From Rhizobium oryziradicis (GTDB lineage: Bacteria; Pseudomonadota; Alphaproteobacteria; Rhizobiales; Rhizobiaceae): 64,000 bases of DNA. Below, in pieces: positions 1-8,032 of this stretch (positions are counted from its first letter, which is position 1; each line of letters starts with the position of its first letter). The stretch lies in the NCBI RefSeq assembly GCF_001939045.1, contig NZ_MKIM01000027.1:496001-560000 (forward strand). The letters run 5' to 3'. Made by a program: the position numbers and the translations under genes. Under the pieces are notes generated by a model that saw nothing but the letters and a program-made list of their open reading frames with translations, did not search any database and was not told the origin of the DNA.

Positions 1-560
1 TCGCTTGGACACGTGCTCGCGGCACGGCGCTGCGGGAGCGTGCGTGGATCGAGCGGTTTGCCGACATCCTGCGGCCAGGAGCGACAGTGCTTGACATTGG
101 ATGCGGATCAGGCGAGCCGATCGCTCGGTTCCTTGCCAGCGGAGGTCATCCCATTACGGGCGTGGATGGCTCACCAGAAATGGTCGCCTTGTTCCGGACT
201 AATCTGCCCAGTGAGGCGGCGGAAACGGTGGACATGCGCTCTCTGAAAATGAATCGGAGGTATGGGGGGCTGGTTGCCTGGGACAGCTTCTTTCACCTTA
301 CAGATCACGAACAGCGTATGATGTTCCCTATTTTCTGCGATCATGCTGAACCGGAAGCGCCATTGCTATTCACAAGTGGTCCCGCCTTTGGCGAAGCGAT
401 CGGCACGTTGGAAGGGGAGCCCCTCTATCATGCTAGCCTCGACCCGAACGAGTACGACCTGCTGCTCAATGAGAATGGCTTCGATGTTGTGGCTCATGTT
501 GCGGAAGACGCCGACTGCGGCGGACGTACGGTTTGGCTGGCGCGTCAGCGGCCGCTGTGA
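1..560 (+). CDS. class I SAM-dependent methyltransferase, 5' truncated by window edge
   Basis: The reading frame is open from base 3, so the start lies outside the window; an internal ATG at 87 is not the true start because coding sequence (AWTRARGTALRERAWIERF) precedes it. The SAM-binding motif I is clear: LDIGCGSGEPIARFL, followed by the acidic end of strand 2 in ITGVDGSPEMV. Later residues WDSFFHLTDHEQ resemble a common family of small methyltransferases whose substrate is unknown. The fold is a Rossmann-type methyltransferase domain of about 180 residues. Nothing in the neighbourhood identifies a substrate. It sits at the left edge of a region rich in mobile and defence genes, so it may be cargo, but that is only context. 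Confidence 0.85.
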   Translation, partial: AWTRARGTALRERAWIERFADILRPGATVLDIGCGSGEPIARFLASGGHPITGVDGSPEMVALFRTNLPSEAAETVDMRSLKMNRRYGGLVAWDSFFHLTDHEQRMMFPIFCDHAEPEAPLLFTSGPAFGEAIGTLEGEPLYHASLDPNEYDLLLNENGFDVVAHVAEDADCGGRTVWLARQRPL

Positions 561-671
561 AAGCGTTGCATAAATGACGATCACGCCGAATTGGGGACAC
601 TTCATATGAGGATGTTATCTGACATTCGTATGGAAATTATCGCTTCGGCCCACATCACAATCAGCCGGGTT

Positions 672-1334
672 TTATGGTCGAAGTGGGATCAAGGTCGTCA
701 CTTTCTGAATTCTATCCATCCAGGATGCAGCGGTCGGATTGCGCCAATGGATCATATCATGAAGTCTCTGATATTCGGCTTGGATGTCCCTGGTAAAGAT
801 AGGTTCGTGATGTGCAATCCGGTTGCGCAAGGCACGCACAGCCTGCAAGGCTGCAAAGGCATTGGCGCGCGCCATAGGAATAGGTGTCCCAGCAGGAACT
901 CCAGGAAATGCAGACTGCATGTGAGGAACCCATAGTCGCAAGTCCTGCCCCGCCGTGAATGTCTTTTCCCAAAAAGCAAATTTCAATTCTGCGACGACCT
1001 TTCCTGCGGTCGGCATTCTGGAGGCCACAGTCTGCAAATCCGTTTGTGGATTGTAGTGCCATGTCTTTTTGGGAATAGGCAAGCTGCGAATGAAACCATT
1101 TGACCACGGCCAATTCGCACCGTGAACCTTCTCCAGGGCCTCAACGACGCCGTTTCGAACAGCAACCTCACAGACCTGCAAAGGGACAATAAAGGCTGCA
1201 GAGACCTCAAGATTCCATTGATAAAGAGCGAGTGCGTCAGACCGGTTATTACCAGCGGCCCGCAAGTAAGTCGCAAAGCGCGGCGCTGAAATGACATCGG
1301 GGAGATCGCTCAGCTCAATTGCAGAAAATGGCAC
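672..1334 (-). CDS. Abi-like / HEPN-domain protein
   Basis: A 220-residue protein probably started by GTG at 1334, preceded by an AGGGA ribosome-binding site. It resembles Abi-type (abortive infection) proteins: an all-helical body with the segment ALRNRIAHHEPIF near residue 170. RNRIAH fits the R-x4-H signature of HEPN ribonucleases. In this superfamily such proteins cleave RNA and can act as toxins or defence effectors. No partner antitoxin is visible immediately next to it, so it would act alone or with a distant partner. It may instead be a catalytically intact HEPN domain with a non-defence role. The family assignment is fairly safe; the function is inferred. Confidence 0.75.
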   Translation of the reverse strand: MPFSAIELSDLPDVISAPRFATYLRAAGNNRSDALALYQWNLEVSAAFIVPLQVCEVAVRNGVVEALEKVHGANWPWSNGFIRSLPIPKKTWHYNPQTDLQTVASRMPTAGKVVAELKFAFWEKTFTAGQDLRLWVPHMQSAFPGVPAGTPIPMARANAFAALQAVRALRNRIAHHEPIFTRDIQAEYQRLHDMIHWRNPTAASWMDRIQKVTTLIPLRP

Positions 1335-1461
1335 CGTGTCCCTCGTTGATTATGGCCGAAAGCAACAGATGGTTGACTTTTTGCCGTACCTATCTATATT
1401 CCCAATCAATGGCTTTGAGAAACGCGGGCGCAAGCCCCCCCTCATCGCTGCAGGAATACGG

Positions 1462-1489
1462 AAAACCCGCCAGAAATGGCGGGTTTTTT
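1462..1489 (+). terminator. rho-independent terminator
   Basis: A perfect 11-bp stem (AAAACCCGCCA / TGGCGGGTTTT) closes on a GAAA tetraloop and continues into a T run, then C. It lies in the intergenic region right of the Abi-like gene, reading rightward. No confident plus-strand gene precedes it, so it may end a small transcript that begins between about 1335 and 1440. Confidence 0.75.
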
Positions 1490-1627
1490 CGTTTTATTGT
1501 TCTTTTATTAGTTTGGTTGCCATCATAAAAAGCCAGTAAAATAGAGGAAATTCTTTTGAAATCATATACTTATCCTAGTAAATGGCGTATAATGATTTCC
1601 ATGATTAACGCGTCAAGGAGACGATAC

Positions 1628-1771
1628 ATGAAAAACCTCACCCACTGGACAAAACGATTGCGCCATGTTAAAATCATTAGCTTTTTCAATCGTTTAGCAG
1701 CCTCCTGCAAAGGAGAAGCCATCGTTCGCTACGCTCTCTCAGCTTCTCCTTTGCAGGAGGCTGCAAGCTAA
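1628..1771 (+). CDS. possible 47-residue peptide ending in a hairpin
   Basis: An ATG at 1628 follows a good AAGGAG ribosome-binding site (1614-1619), with a TATAAT-like box at 1588-1593. The 47-residue product begins MKNLTHWTKRLRHVKIISFF and is basic, with no known domain. Its last third is encoded by the 23-bp inverted repeat at 1697-1764, which suggests either a real short gene into which a palindrome was inserted or a chance frame. It has no clear transmembrane segment, unlike most type I toxins. Coding status is uncertain. Confidence 0.3.
   Translation: MKNLTHWTKRLRHVKIISFFNRLAASCKGEAIVRYALSASPLQEAAS
1697..1764. repeat. perfect 23-bp inverted repeat (large hairpin)
   Basis: Arms 1697-1719 and 1742-1764 are perfectly complementary (left arm starts GCAGCCTCCTGCAAAGG) around a 22-base loop. 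There is no T run after it, so it is not a normal terminator. It lies about 260 bases upstream of the ABC-3C-like operon and could be a small palindromic element, a structured RNA, or a recombination or binding site. Confidence 0.85.
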
Positions 1772-2023
1772 TATCATATTTTAACAAAAAATTCAATACT
1801 TACAATATATTATCCACAGATTCTTGTCGGTATGCGGCGGTAGTAAATTGTCTAGAATCTATTGTAGATAGACATGCGTTCCATATCTTCACATAATCTG
1901 ACATTCGCGTCTGTTTAGCGCGCCTGTCGCTGGTGGGCTTAATTTATTTTTTGTTTCTGCTGGTGCTTAAAGTTGTTGAATTGTGTTGCGCTGCCGTTAA
2001 ACTGGCGTGACAGGGGGACGACA

Positions 2024-2941
2024 ATGTTAAGTGCAGTGCAGGTCTGGAATCCAGACGATTGGGAATTTTTTGCTCAAACACTACTACATGCGCGCCACGG
2101 TCCTTTGCACGTGCAGAAGATCCCTGCTGCGCACAAAGGCGATTTTGGGATTGACTACTATTGCACGAAGGATGCGGTTGTATATCAGTGCTATGCGGTA
2201 AATGAGCCTATAGATATTGCTGAAAGAGCGGAGCGACAGAAGAACAAGATTACAGAAGATATTGGGAAGATAATAAAGAATCATGTTGAAGTTGGCAAAC
2301 TGTTCCATGGTGTGCCAATTCGACACTGGGTGCTTATGGCCCCCCTTCATGACAGCAAGGATGTCAATCTTCATTGTGCCAAGAAAACGAAAGATTTACG
2401 AGGCACTAATAAGCCAGCATTCGATACAAATGTTGAGGTGATAATCCAAGATCTCGACAATTTTCCGGATGATGTCATTGCTCGCGGCATATCTTCTCTT
2501 TCAAAAGTTAATCTCTCTATTCCAATGCCATCACAATCCGAGCTTGATACTTGGGCGGCTGGATCTTCTGATCTGCTGTCGAATGCTACGACGAAGCTCA
2601 AAAAGCGAGCCACGTCGGAGGATCTAGATGATGTTGTGAGTCAAGTGGTTCGGTCGTTTCTTCAGGGCAATGCGTTGCTTGATGCTCTTCGCTCTGGTTC
2701 GCCTGATCTTCATGAGAAAGTTATGACTGCAGTAAAGAGTCACGCGCGCAGATTGAAATTTGCGGGTCCGCAGTCGAATGGATCGGCGGGGCAAATACTG
2801 AATACGGAATTGGATGCGCTAATTTCGGCCGTAAGAGCGGAGGCTCCGAGTCTTTCTACAGAAAATGCTGAGCAAATAGCATACGGCGCGATATGTGAAT
2901 TGATCATGCGTTGCCCTTTGGATTTCCCCAATGTCCAGTGA
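2024..2941 (+). CDS. ABC-3C-like effector with restriction-nuclease-like N-terminus
   Basis: First gene of a three-gene operon. The start at 2024 is chosen over an upstream in-frame start at 1973 because AGGGGGA lies just before it; the product is 305 residues. The N-terminus (MLSAVQVWNPDDWEFF...) contains E14, then GDFGID at about 39-44 and VVYQCYA at about 52-58. This order, E...G-x-x-G-x-D...Q-x, resembles the core of Mrr/PD-(D/E)XK nucleases, but the final catalytic lysine is a tyrosine here, so activity is unproven. The C-terminal half is helical with no recognised domain. It overlaps the next gene by 11 bases, suggesting translational coupling. Likely role: the effector/sensor part of a conflict system driven by the downstream ATPase. 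Confidence 0.65.
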   Translation: MLSAVQVWNPDDWEFFAQTLLHARHGPLHVQKIPAAHKGDFGIDYYCTKDAVVYQCYAVNEPIDIAERAERQKNKITEDIGKIIKNHVEVGKLFHGVPIRHWVLMAPLHDSKDVNLHCAKKTKDLRGTNKPAFDTNVEVIIQDLDNFPDDVIARGISSLSKVNLSIPMPSQSELDTWAAGSSDLLSNATTKLKKRATSEDLDDVVSQVVRSFLQGNALLDALRSGSPDLHEKVMTAVKSHARRLKFAGPQSNGSAGQILNTELDALISAVRAEAPSLSTENAEQIAYGAICELIMRCPLDFPNVQ

Positions 2942-3419
2942 TTCTATACTCAGGAATGCGATTCTTGGTGGGGCGTTTACATACAGCGCTCGTCCTGATC
3001 CCGTTCCGGGTGATCTCCGTATGTCTTGGGGTATCGCAGTTTTGGTGCTTGCTCTCTTTTTCAGTCACGGAAAAAAATCGAACTTCCAGAAGCTTCAGTT
3101 TATGGCCCACGCTGTTCGGCTACGGGAGGGTAGGGAGGAAGTTCGTGGGCTTCTGTCAGGCGAATATAATGCGGCCGACGTTTCCGTTCGAGTAGAGCCA
3201 TCTTTAAACCGAGCGGTTGCTTTTGCACATGCGCTGCAGTTGGTGACAATTAAAAAAGGTACATCAGTGTCCTTGACTGATAGTGGAAAGAAAATGGCTG
3301 AGGCCATTTTGAAAGAGGGTGATACCCTCAAAGACGAAGTGTCGTTTCTGGGAGATGTGGCTCCTAAAATGACTGATATACTTATGAAACGAGTTTGGCG
3401 TCTGGAGGACATAATATGA
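2931..3419 (+). CDS. ABC-3C-like middle component, winged-helix-like
   Basis: A 162-residue protein overlapping the end of the upstream gene and sharing ATGA (3416-3419) with the downstream ATPase gene, so all three are almost certainly one transcript and translationally coupled. The segment around residues 80-125 (EPSLNRAVAFAHALQLVTIKK...VSLTDSGKKMAEAI) reads like a winged helix, with a helix pair followed by a beta wing and the L-T-D-x-G turn common in such folds. Small proteins in this position between an effector and an SMC-like ATPase are described as middle components in ABC-three-component systems. The family could not be assigned by sequence reading alone. Confidence 0.6.
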   Translation: MSSDSILRNAILGGAFTYSARPDPVPGDLRMSWGIAVLVLALFFSHGKKSNFQKLQFMAHAVRLREGREEVRGLLSGEYNAADVSVRVEPSLNRAVAFAHALQLVTIKKGTSVSLTDSGKKMAEAILKEGDTLKDEVSFLGDVAPKMTDILMKRVWRLEDII

Positions 3420-5440
3420 CTCTGCGCTTCCAGCGCTTACTGCTTCGGGCGGTGACAACAGACGGAGTGTATGGAGCAGATGTCCCATTCTCTCCGGGGC
3501 TGACGGTCTTGTGGGCCGATAATACCAAAGGTAAGTCGACCTGTATGCAGGGAATGCTCTATGCTTTGGGATTGGAGCGAATGCTGAGTCCCCGCCGGGA
3601 AATTCCGTTGCCGCATGCAATGACAAGTTATCTTGAGACTGACGAAAAAAAGCGATTTGATGTTCTGGAATCGAGTATATCGCTCGAAATCGTGAACGGG
3701 GATGACCAGGTCATCACCGTAAATCGTGCTGTCAAGGCAACGACCGATCCACGACTAATAACTGTTGATTTTGGTGCAGCATTGTCCGGCGATGGAACTG
3801 GTCTTCGGCAAAAGAATTTTTTTGTTCACGATCCTGGTGCGGCTCAACGAGAAGATGGATTTCACCACTTTCTTGAAGGCTTTTTAGGGTGGCGCTTGCC
3901 ACAGGTTAGACGTTATGACGCCCCTGAAACGAAGCTTTATCTCGAAACAGTGTTCCCTTTGTTCTGGGTTGAGCAAAAATTTGGCTGGACCGCTATACCA
4001 GCTGCTATCCCGACCTACATGCGGATTCGGGAAGTGCATAAACGTGCAGTTGAGTTCATTATGGATCTCGATGTTTACAAGCTTGAAGTTCAACGAGAAC
4101 GCCTTGCAGAGCGATTTGCGACCAATTCCAAAGAATGGTCTATGGTCCTGCAAGAGTTGGAGCGATTTGTTGCCAGAGGTGGCGGAAGAGTGTCGGGGCT
4201 TAGCGAGAGTCCTGTAGCCGATCCGGCTACGCTTTCTAACGCGCATGTGCAGTTGGCGGGCGCGCCCGACTGGGTTCCGTTAAGCTCGGTTATTAAGGAG
4301 CTTCGGGGCAATATCGCTGAATTGGTTTCGCGGGAGGTCCCTGCAGTCGAGGAACAATCCGATGAGGTTACGAATGTACTAAATGAACTCTTTCAGCGTG
4401 TAGATCAGCTAAATGTTGAGAGAATTCGTCTGCATGGAATTCAGCAGCTTAAGAGTGCTGATAGGAAGTCGCTAGAACGGCGTATCGAGGCTCTTTCACA
4501 AGACCTTGCAAAGAACCTTGATGTCCAAAGATTGCAGAGGTATTCCGGCGTTACTGCTGCATTGACACCAGACAGATGCCCAACCTGCGAGCAGGCGCTG
4601 GTAGATACACTGTTGTCACAGGATGCTCTCTCGACAGTTATGCCGATCGCGGACAACATCGAATACATTAGATCGCAGAAGAAAATGTTCGAAGACATTC
4701 TTCGCAGGGAAGAGTCAGAGGAGAGCGAGCGCCGTGATCAACTTTCATCAATCAGTCGAAGCTTGCTAGATCACTACGCTCAGATCCGTCTCCTTAGATC
4801 CGAGTTGGTAGCACCGGGGACAAATCCATCTGCCGCTATTATCGAGGAGCGCATCCGGGCTGAAGCACGGTTGCGGGATCTTGAAGCCCTTCAGGCGATA
4901 TTCGATGATGCGATGATTCGTCTTGTTAAATTGCAGGAAATTTACAAAGAGCTCCTTTCAGAGCGAAGCAAAATGCCGACTGAGAAGCTTTCTATTAGCG
5001 ATCACGATAAGCTCAATCGGCTGACGTCTCTCGTTCAGGATCGGGCCAGAGAGTTCGGATTCAGTACCTTCTCCCCGGAGGAGTTGTCGATATCGCAAGA
5101 CAGCTACAGGCCTGAGAAAGAAGGATTTGAGATTGGCTTTGAGACGTCGGCGAGTGACTCGATTAGACTCAAATGGGCCTATCAGTTGGGACTACTTGAG
5201 CTGGCGGGTGATAAATCCACCAACCATCCCGGCATGCTTATCTTCGATGAACCACGTCAGCAATCGTCTTCAAAGCCAAGTTTTCAGAACCTTCTGAAGC
5301 TGGCTTCTATGGCAAAAAAGCGCAATCAGCAGGTGATATTCTCTACAAGCGAAGATCTTGAAACGCTCAAATCTATAACATCTTCTATCGACTGTGCGGA
5401 AGTCATATTCCCTGGCTATATTCTTCAACGACTTGAATAA
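3416..5440 (+). CDS. SMC/Rad50-like ABC ATPase with zinc hook (ABC-3C-like)
   Basis: A 674-residue ATPase started at 3416, with GGAGG just upstream and a four-base ATGA overlap with the previous gene; the in-frame start at 3395 is less likely. Walker A is DNTKGKST (about 35-42). A long heptad-rich coiled coil occupies roughly residues 190-560 and is interrupted by CPTC at about 388-391, the CxxC of a Rad50-type zinc hook. Walker B is LIFDEP at about 608-613, followed by QQVIFSTS near the end, as expected for the switch region. These features define the SMC/Rad50/RecF class of ABC ATPases. Here it would sense or hold DNA and control the nuclease-like effector encoded two genes upstream. The residue after Walker B, followed by RQQSSS, is consistent with defence ATPases rather than housekeeping RecN or SbcC. 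Confidence 0.8.
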   Translation: MTLRFQRLLLRAVTTDGVYGADVPFSPGLTVLWADNTKGKSTCMQGMLYALGLERMLSPRREIPLPHAMTSYLETDEKKRFDVLESSISLEIVNGDDQVITVNRAVKATTDPRLITVDFGAALSGDGTGLRQKNFFVHDPGAAQREDGFHHFLEGFLGWRLPQVRRYDAPETKLYLETVFPLFWVEQKFGWTAIPAAIPTYMRIREVHKRAVEFIMDLDVYKLEVQRERLAERFATNSKEWSMVLQELERFVARGGGRVSGLSESPVADPATLSNAHVQLAGAPDWVPLSSVIKELRGNIAELVSREVPAVEEQSDEVTNVLNELFQRVDQLNVERIRLHGIQQLKSADRKSLERRIEALSQDLAKNLDVQRLQRYSGVTAALTPDRCPTCEQALVDTLLSQDALSTVMPIADNIEYIRSQKKMFEDILRREESEESERRDQLSSISRSLLDHYAQIRLLRSELVAPGTNPSAAIIEERIRAEARLRDLEALQAIFDDAMIRLVKLQEIYKELLSERSKMPTEKLSISDHDKLNRLTSLVQDRAREFGFSTFSPEELSISQDSYRPEKEGFEIGFETSASDSIRLKWAYQLGLLELAGDKSTNHPGMLIFDEPRQQSSSKPSFQNLLKLASMAKKRNQQVIFSTSEDLETLKSITSSIDCAEVIFPGYILQRLE

Positions 5441-5545
5441 GTTATCATCCATCCAGACCTTTATGATCTGAGCAGAACACGTTGCCGCTGGAGGCTCAGA
5501 GGTTTGGTGTGTGAGTGAAGCTAATTCTAAATGTCTTTAGTGCCA

Positions 5546-6325
5546 TCAAGGCGGGTGGCCCACGAAGATTACCCGCCCGACGACCACAAGATCCTCAACC
5601 CGGTTGGCATCAAACGTCTCGACCGGGTATTTCCCTGCGAGGTTATCTGAGATCAGGTCGAGTTTTCCGTCCATGCGCCAGTTGGCGCGTTTGACCAGGA
5701 CGGCGTTGCCGACGCTGAAGACGTAGATGCGGCCGTGGTCTACTTGGGTTTGGCTGGCGTCTACGATCATCAGGGAGTTGTCGGGGATTGAAGGGAGCAT
5801 GCTGTCGCCTGTTGACCACATGAGGAAGCATCGGTCTGGTGAGCCGCCGAGATCGCGGAGGAACTTGCGTTCGAATGCGGTTTCGCTAGTTGGCATTTGA
5901 TTGACCGCAATCAGGCCATTTCCAGCAGATGCGCGCACGTCATATTGAGGCATCAGAACAAAGTCTCGCTCAGGCGCTTTTGCCACTTGAGCACCCAACC
6001 CTGTCATTTCACCTTCACCGCTCAACAACCATTGAACGTTTGCGCCATAGGTCTTTTGGTACTGTAAAAGTGCGGAGGCCGTCGGCTCAGATTCTCCCCG
6101 CTCATAAGACGCCAATGTGGTTTTACTAACCCCGATTGCGCGCGCGAATTCATCGCGCTCGGGATCTCCCATCGCCTTGCGGAACGCGCGAAGCCTTGAT
6201 GCTATTGGAGTTTTCGGTTCGACTTCAGGTCTTGCCAACGCGCAACACTCAATAAAACAAATATCCGCTTTACAAAGACGGAAATCCGTTTTATCCTCTC
6301 TATAAATACAGACCAAATCACCCAT
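5546..6325 (-). CDS. phage repressor, HTH plus S24 peptidase (Mu c-like)
   Basis: The product has an N-terminal XRE-type helix-turn-helix (RLRAFRKAMGDPERDEFARAIGVSKTTLASYERGESEP) and a C-terminal LexA/S24 peptidase domain. The nucleophile motif is STGDSMLP and the general-base lysine lies in NAVLVKRANW. Such repressors keep a prophage silent and self-cleave or are inactivated on induction. It is divergent from ner, the classic early-region layout of Mu-like phages. The ATG at 6325 gives 259 residues, but the first 30 or so overlap an operator-like region, so a later GTG or TTG start near 6240 is plausible. The domain assignment is firm and the start is not. Confidence 0.88.
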   Translation of the reverse strand: MGDLVCIYREDKTDFRLCKADICFIECCALARPEVEPKTPIASRLRAFRKAMGDPERDEFARAIGVSKTTLASYERGESEPTASALLQYQKTYGANVQWLLSGEGEMTGLGAQVAKAPERDFVLMPQYDVRASAGNGLIAVNQMPTSETAFERKFLRDLGGSPDRCFLMWSTGDSMLPSIPDNSLMIVDASQTQVDHGRIYVFSVGNAVLVKRANWRMDGKLDLISDNLAGKYPVETFDANRVEDLVVVGRVIFVGHPP

Positions 6326-6373
6326 GAAAAAGGAGGCCAGTCAGGGCCTCCCCGTTCACAACGAGGAACTATT
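6240..6373. promoter_or_regulatory. divergent repressor/ner control region
   Basis: The bases between the two divergent regulators contain similar half-sites on the plus strand, ATATCCGC (about 6266-6273) and GAAATCCG (about 6280-6287), set in AT-rich DNA. A Shine-Dalgarno-like AACGAGGA precedes the ner start at 6374. This layout fits operators shared by the S24 repressor and Ner. No single promoter is clear enough to define. Confidence 0.4.
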
Positions 6374-6712
6374 ATGCACCGTGCCCGTACTGCGGACAAG
6401 GCAGCGAAACTGCGCCTTGATGAGATTAATCGCATAAAGGCGAGGCTGAATGTTGCAGGCCTCACGCTTTTGGCGATTGACCGGGAATATGCCTTGCCGC
6501 GTGGCACGGCTGGAAACACTTTGCAGCAGGCCAATCTGGCAGGCGAACGCGCCATTGCGGCTGCCCTGAAAACCCGTCCGCATCTGCTGTGGCGTAGCCG
6601 CTATCACCCAAGTGGTGAGCGCCGCACGCCGCAGCCTCCTGAAAATTACCAGCGGCCACCCAATATGCAAAAGCGCCGTCTTGAAAGCTCTAGCACCCGC
6701 GAGGCTGCGTGA
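6374..6712 (+). CDS. ner: Ner-like DNA-binding transcriptional regulator
   Basis: A 112-residue helix-turn-helix protein. The core INRIKARLNVAGLTLLAIDREYALPRGTAGNTLQQANLAGERAIAAALKTRPHLLWRSRY follows the Ner/SfsB pattern, including the terminal P-x-x-x-W-x-S-R-Y and the G-E-R dipeptide region. In phage Mu, Ner turns down early transcription once lytic development starts. It is divergent from the S24 repressor and overlaps the next gene by TGATG (stop 6710-6712, start 6712). This pair is strong evidence for a Mu-like prophage left end. Confidence 0.88.
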   Translation: MHRARTADKAAKLRLDEINRIKARLNVAGLTLLAIDREYALPRGTAGNTLQQANLAGERAIAAALKTRPHLLWRSRYHPSGERRTPQPPENYQRPPNMQKRRLESSSTREAA

Positions 6713-7077
6713 TGGCCCGGGCATTCAAATTCGATCCCGAATTTCTCGATGCATTGATCGATGCAATCGACAAGCATCGCAGTGAGCTGCCGGCGGAAAA
6801 AGGCAAGCGGCTCGCTTCCTCGCTTCGATCCCGCTTGAGCAAATGCCTTCCGGAGGAGGACCTGCTGAAGGTGCACGCGGAACGCTCTCTGATCGATGCC
6901 TATAACGTCGCCCGCCGCAGGCTTTCCGTCGAGCAAGCCAATGCTGCGATTGAGCACGCAGAGCGCCGGATCACCCACCTCAAGCTTTATCGCCGCCGTC
7001 CGGCGCTTTCGGCACAAGGGTTGGCCGAAATCTATCGGTCTGCGCAGGCTCGTGCCGAGGAAGAGGGTCAGGAATGA
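6712..7077 (+). CDS. early-region protein of Mu-like prophage, unknown function
   Basis: A 121-residue basic, helical protein that starts inside the ner stop codon (TGATG), so it is translationally coupled to ner. It is rich in Arg, Ala and Leu (for example RRRLSVEQANAAIEHAERRITHLKLYRRRP), with predicted long helices and no recognised domain. Its position matches small early genes of alphaproteobacterial Mu-like phages. The last 98 bases overlap a convergent gene on the other strand, which lowers confidence in one of the two 3' ends. Function unknown. Confidence 0.6.
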   Translation: MARAFKFDPEFLDALIDAIDKHRSELPAEKGKRLASSLRSRLSKCLPEEDLLKVHAERSLIDAYNVARRRLSVEQANAAIEHAERRITHLKLYRRRPALSAQGLAEIYRSAQARAEEEGQE

Positions 7078-7408
7078 GCCCCGCCATGATCCGCAACAGC
7101 CTTTGCCTGTCACAGGGTTCACGTTCGATATTGCATCTCTCTGTCAACGCGTCGTCAACGCGCGGCAGCGCCTTGCGAAAGCCCTCGATTGAGAACCCCG
7201 GAAGAAGAACGTCGAGAGTTATCAGCAGATGCCTGATGATCCTCTCCTGTGCTGCCAGCATTTCCTTGATCGTCGGGTCCTCCACGTCTGGCAGTTCTTC
7301 GTCGGTGTGGCAGCCGGTCCAGTCCTCCATGTGGTGCATCTGGCGCTCAAGTTCGTTCAGTCTCAACTCATTCAGGCGGCTCGCCTTCCTGCATCCTCGT
7401 CTGATCAT
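6980..7408 (-). CDS. hypothetical prophage protein on the opposite strand
   Basis: The start at 7408 (MIRRGCRKASRLNELRL) is preferred over the upstream in-frame ATG at 7528 because GGAGAG lies a suitable distance upstream. The 142-residue product is acidic in the middle (DEELPDVEDPTIKEMLAAQERIIRHLL) and looks like normal protein, whereas the plus strand over the same bases gives a Ser/Arg-rich shadow frame. No domain was recognised. It is convergent with the 6712-7077 gene with a 98-base overlap. An opposite-strand gene inside a Mu-like early operon is unusual and could be a lysogenic-state gene. Confidence 0.5.
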   Translation of the reverse strand: MIRRGCRKASRLNELRLNELERQMHHMEDWTGCHTDEELPDVEDPTIKEMLAAQERIIRHLLITLDVLLPGFSIEGFRKALPRVDDALTERCNIEREPCDRQRLLRIMAGLIPDPLPRHEPAQTDRFRPTLVPKAPDGGDKA

Positions 7409-7529
7409 CGTCGCTCTCCGTCGTTTAAAGCTGGAGCCAGTTTTTCCGCAAAGAAAGCTCCCTTTCCGGCTGTTCAGTCCTGCTGTCCACGCCGCACACC
7501 AACAATTCCCCAAATTTGCGAGTGCCACA

Positions 7530-7688
7530 ATGACAAATCGTCAGGCCAAAATTGTCATGAAAAACCCATTCATTCCGTCATTTTCGCCCATTTGCCGGGT
7601 GGCCGATATGGTTTTGCTGTTTGCCATCTTTGCCGCTGGATTGGCTGCCGCTTTGATTGCTCTGATCAGGCAGGTGCTGCCATGCTGA
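7530..7688 (+). CDS. possible single-pass membrane peptide
   Basis: A 52-residue frame with one strong hydrophobic segment, MVLLFAIFAAGLAAALIALI, near the C-terminus. It overlaps the next gene start (ATG at 7682), which suits an operon of coupled small genes. There is no good ribosome-binding site at 7530; an internal ATG at 7557 is an alternative. Function unknown. Confidence 0.35.
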   Translation: MTNRQAKIVMKNPFIPSFSPICRVADMVLLFAIFAAGLAAALIALIRQVLPC

Positions 7689-8032
7689 ACCTTCATTCCC
7701 AAGCATCGCGACATGACGGTGTTTTTCATGCTTGCGTCATGGCGGTGCGGGAAGGCTTTCCGCATTTGTCGGTGCAGACGATTATCGATCCTCCGCATGA
7801 GTGGTTTGACGCTGCTTTGGCGCGTCAGGTGGTTATTCACATGATGGTGCGGGTGTTTTTGATCCCCAAAAGGGCGGTTGTTGAACATCAGGATCGGTCC
7901 CGCGAGGCCATTAACAGGGCGCTGCGCACCATTGATGCGCGCCGGACGACCCCGAGTTTTGAGAGGCATTACTGCAAGATGGCTGCCGCTGCGCGTGCCT
8001 CGCTGTATGCCCGCATGGAGGACGCTGCCTGA
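7682..8032 (+). CDS. DnaA C-terminal HTH-like protein of Mu-like prophage
   Basis: A 116-residue protein starting at 7682, inside the previous frame, and ending in a TGATG junction with the ParB-like gene. Residues about 40-90 (ARQVVIHMMVRVFLIPKRAVVEHQDRSREAINRALRTID) match the layout of DnaA domain IV: the A-R-Q-x4-M opening, then D-R-S-R-x-x-I-N-R-A-L in place of the D-H-T-T-V signature that reads DnaA boxes. It lacks the AAA+ domain, so it would bind DNA rather than initiate replication alone. A role in phage DNA binding or control is inferred. Confidence 0.6.
   Translation: MLNLHSQASRHDGVFHACVMAVREGFPHLSVQTIIDPPHEWFDAALARQVVIHMMVRVFLIPKRAVVEHQDRSREAINRALRTIDARRTTPSFERHYCKMAAAARASLYARMEDAA

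Noticed and set aside
7074..7688. Plus-strand 204-residue frame overlapping the phage region
   Set aside because: Its first part is Ser/Arg-rich and antisense to a better minus-strand gene. Only the last part (from 7530) was kept as a separate small candidate.
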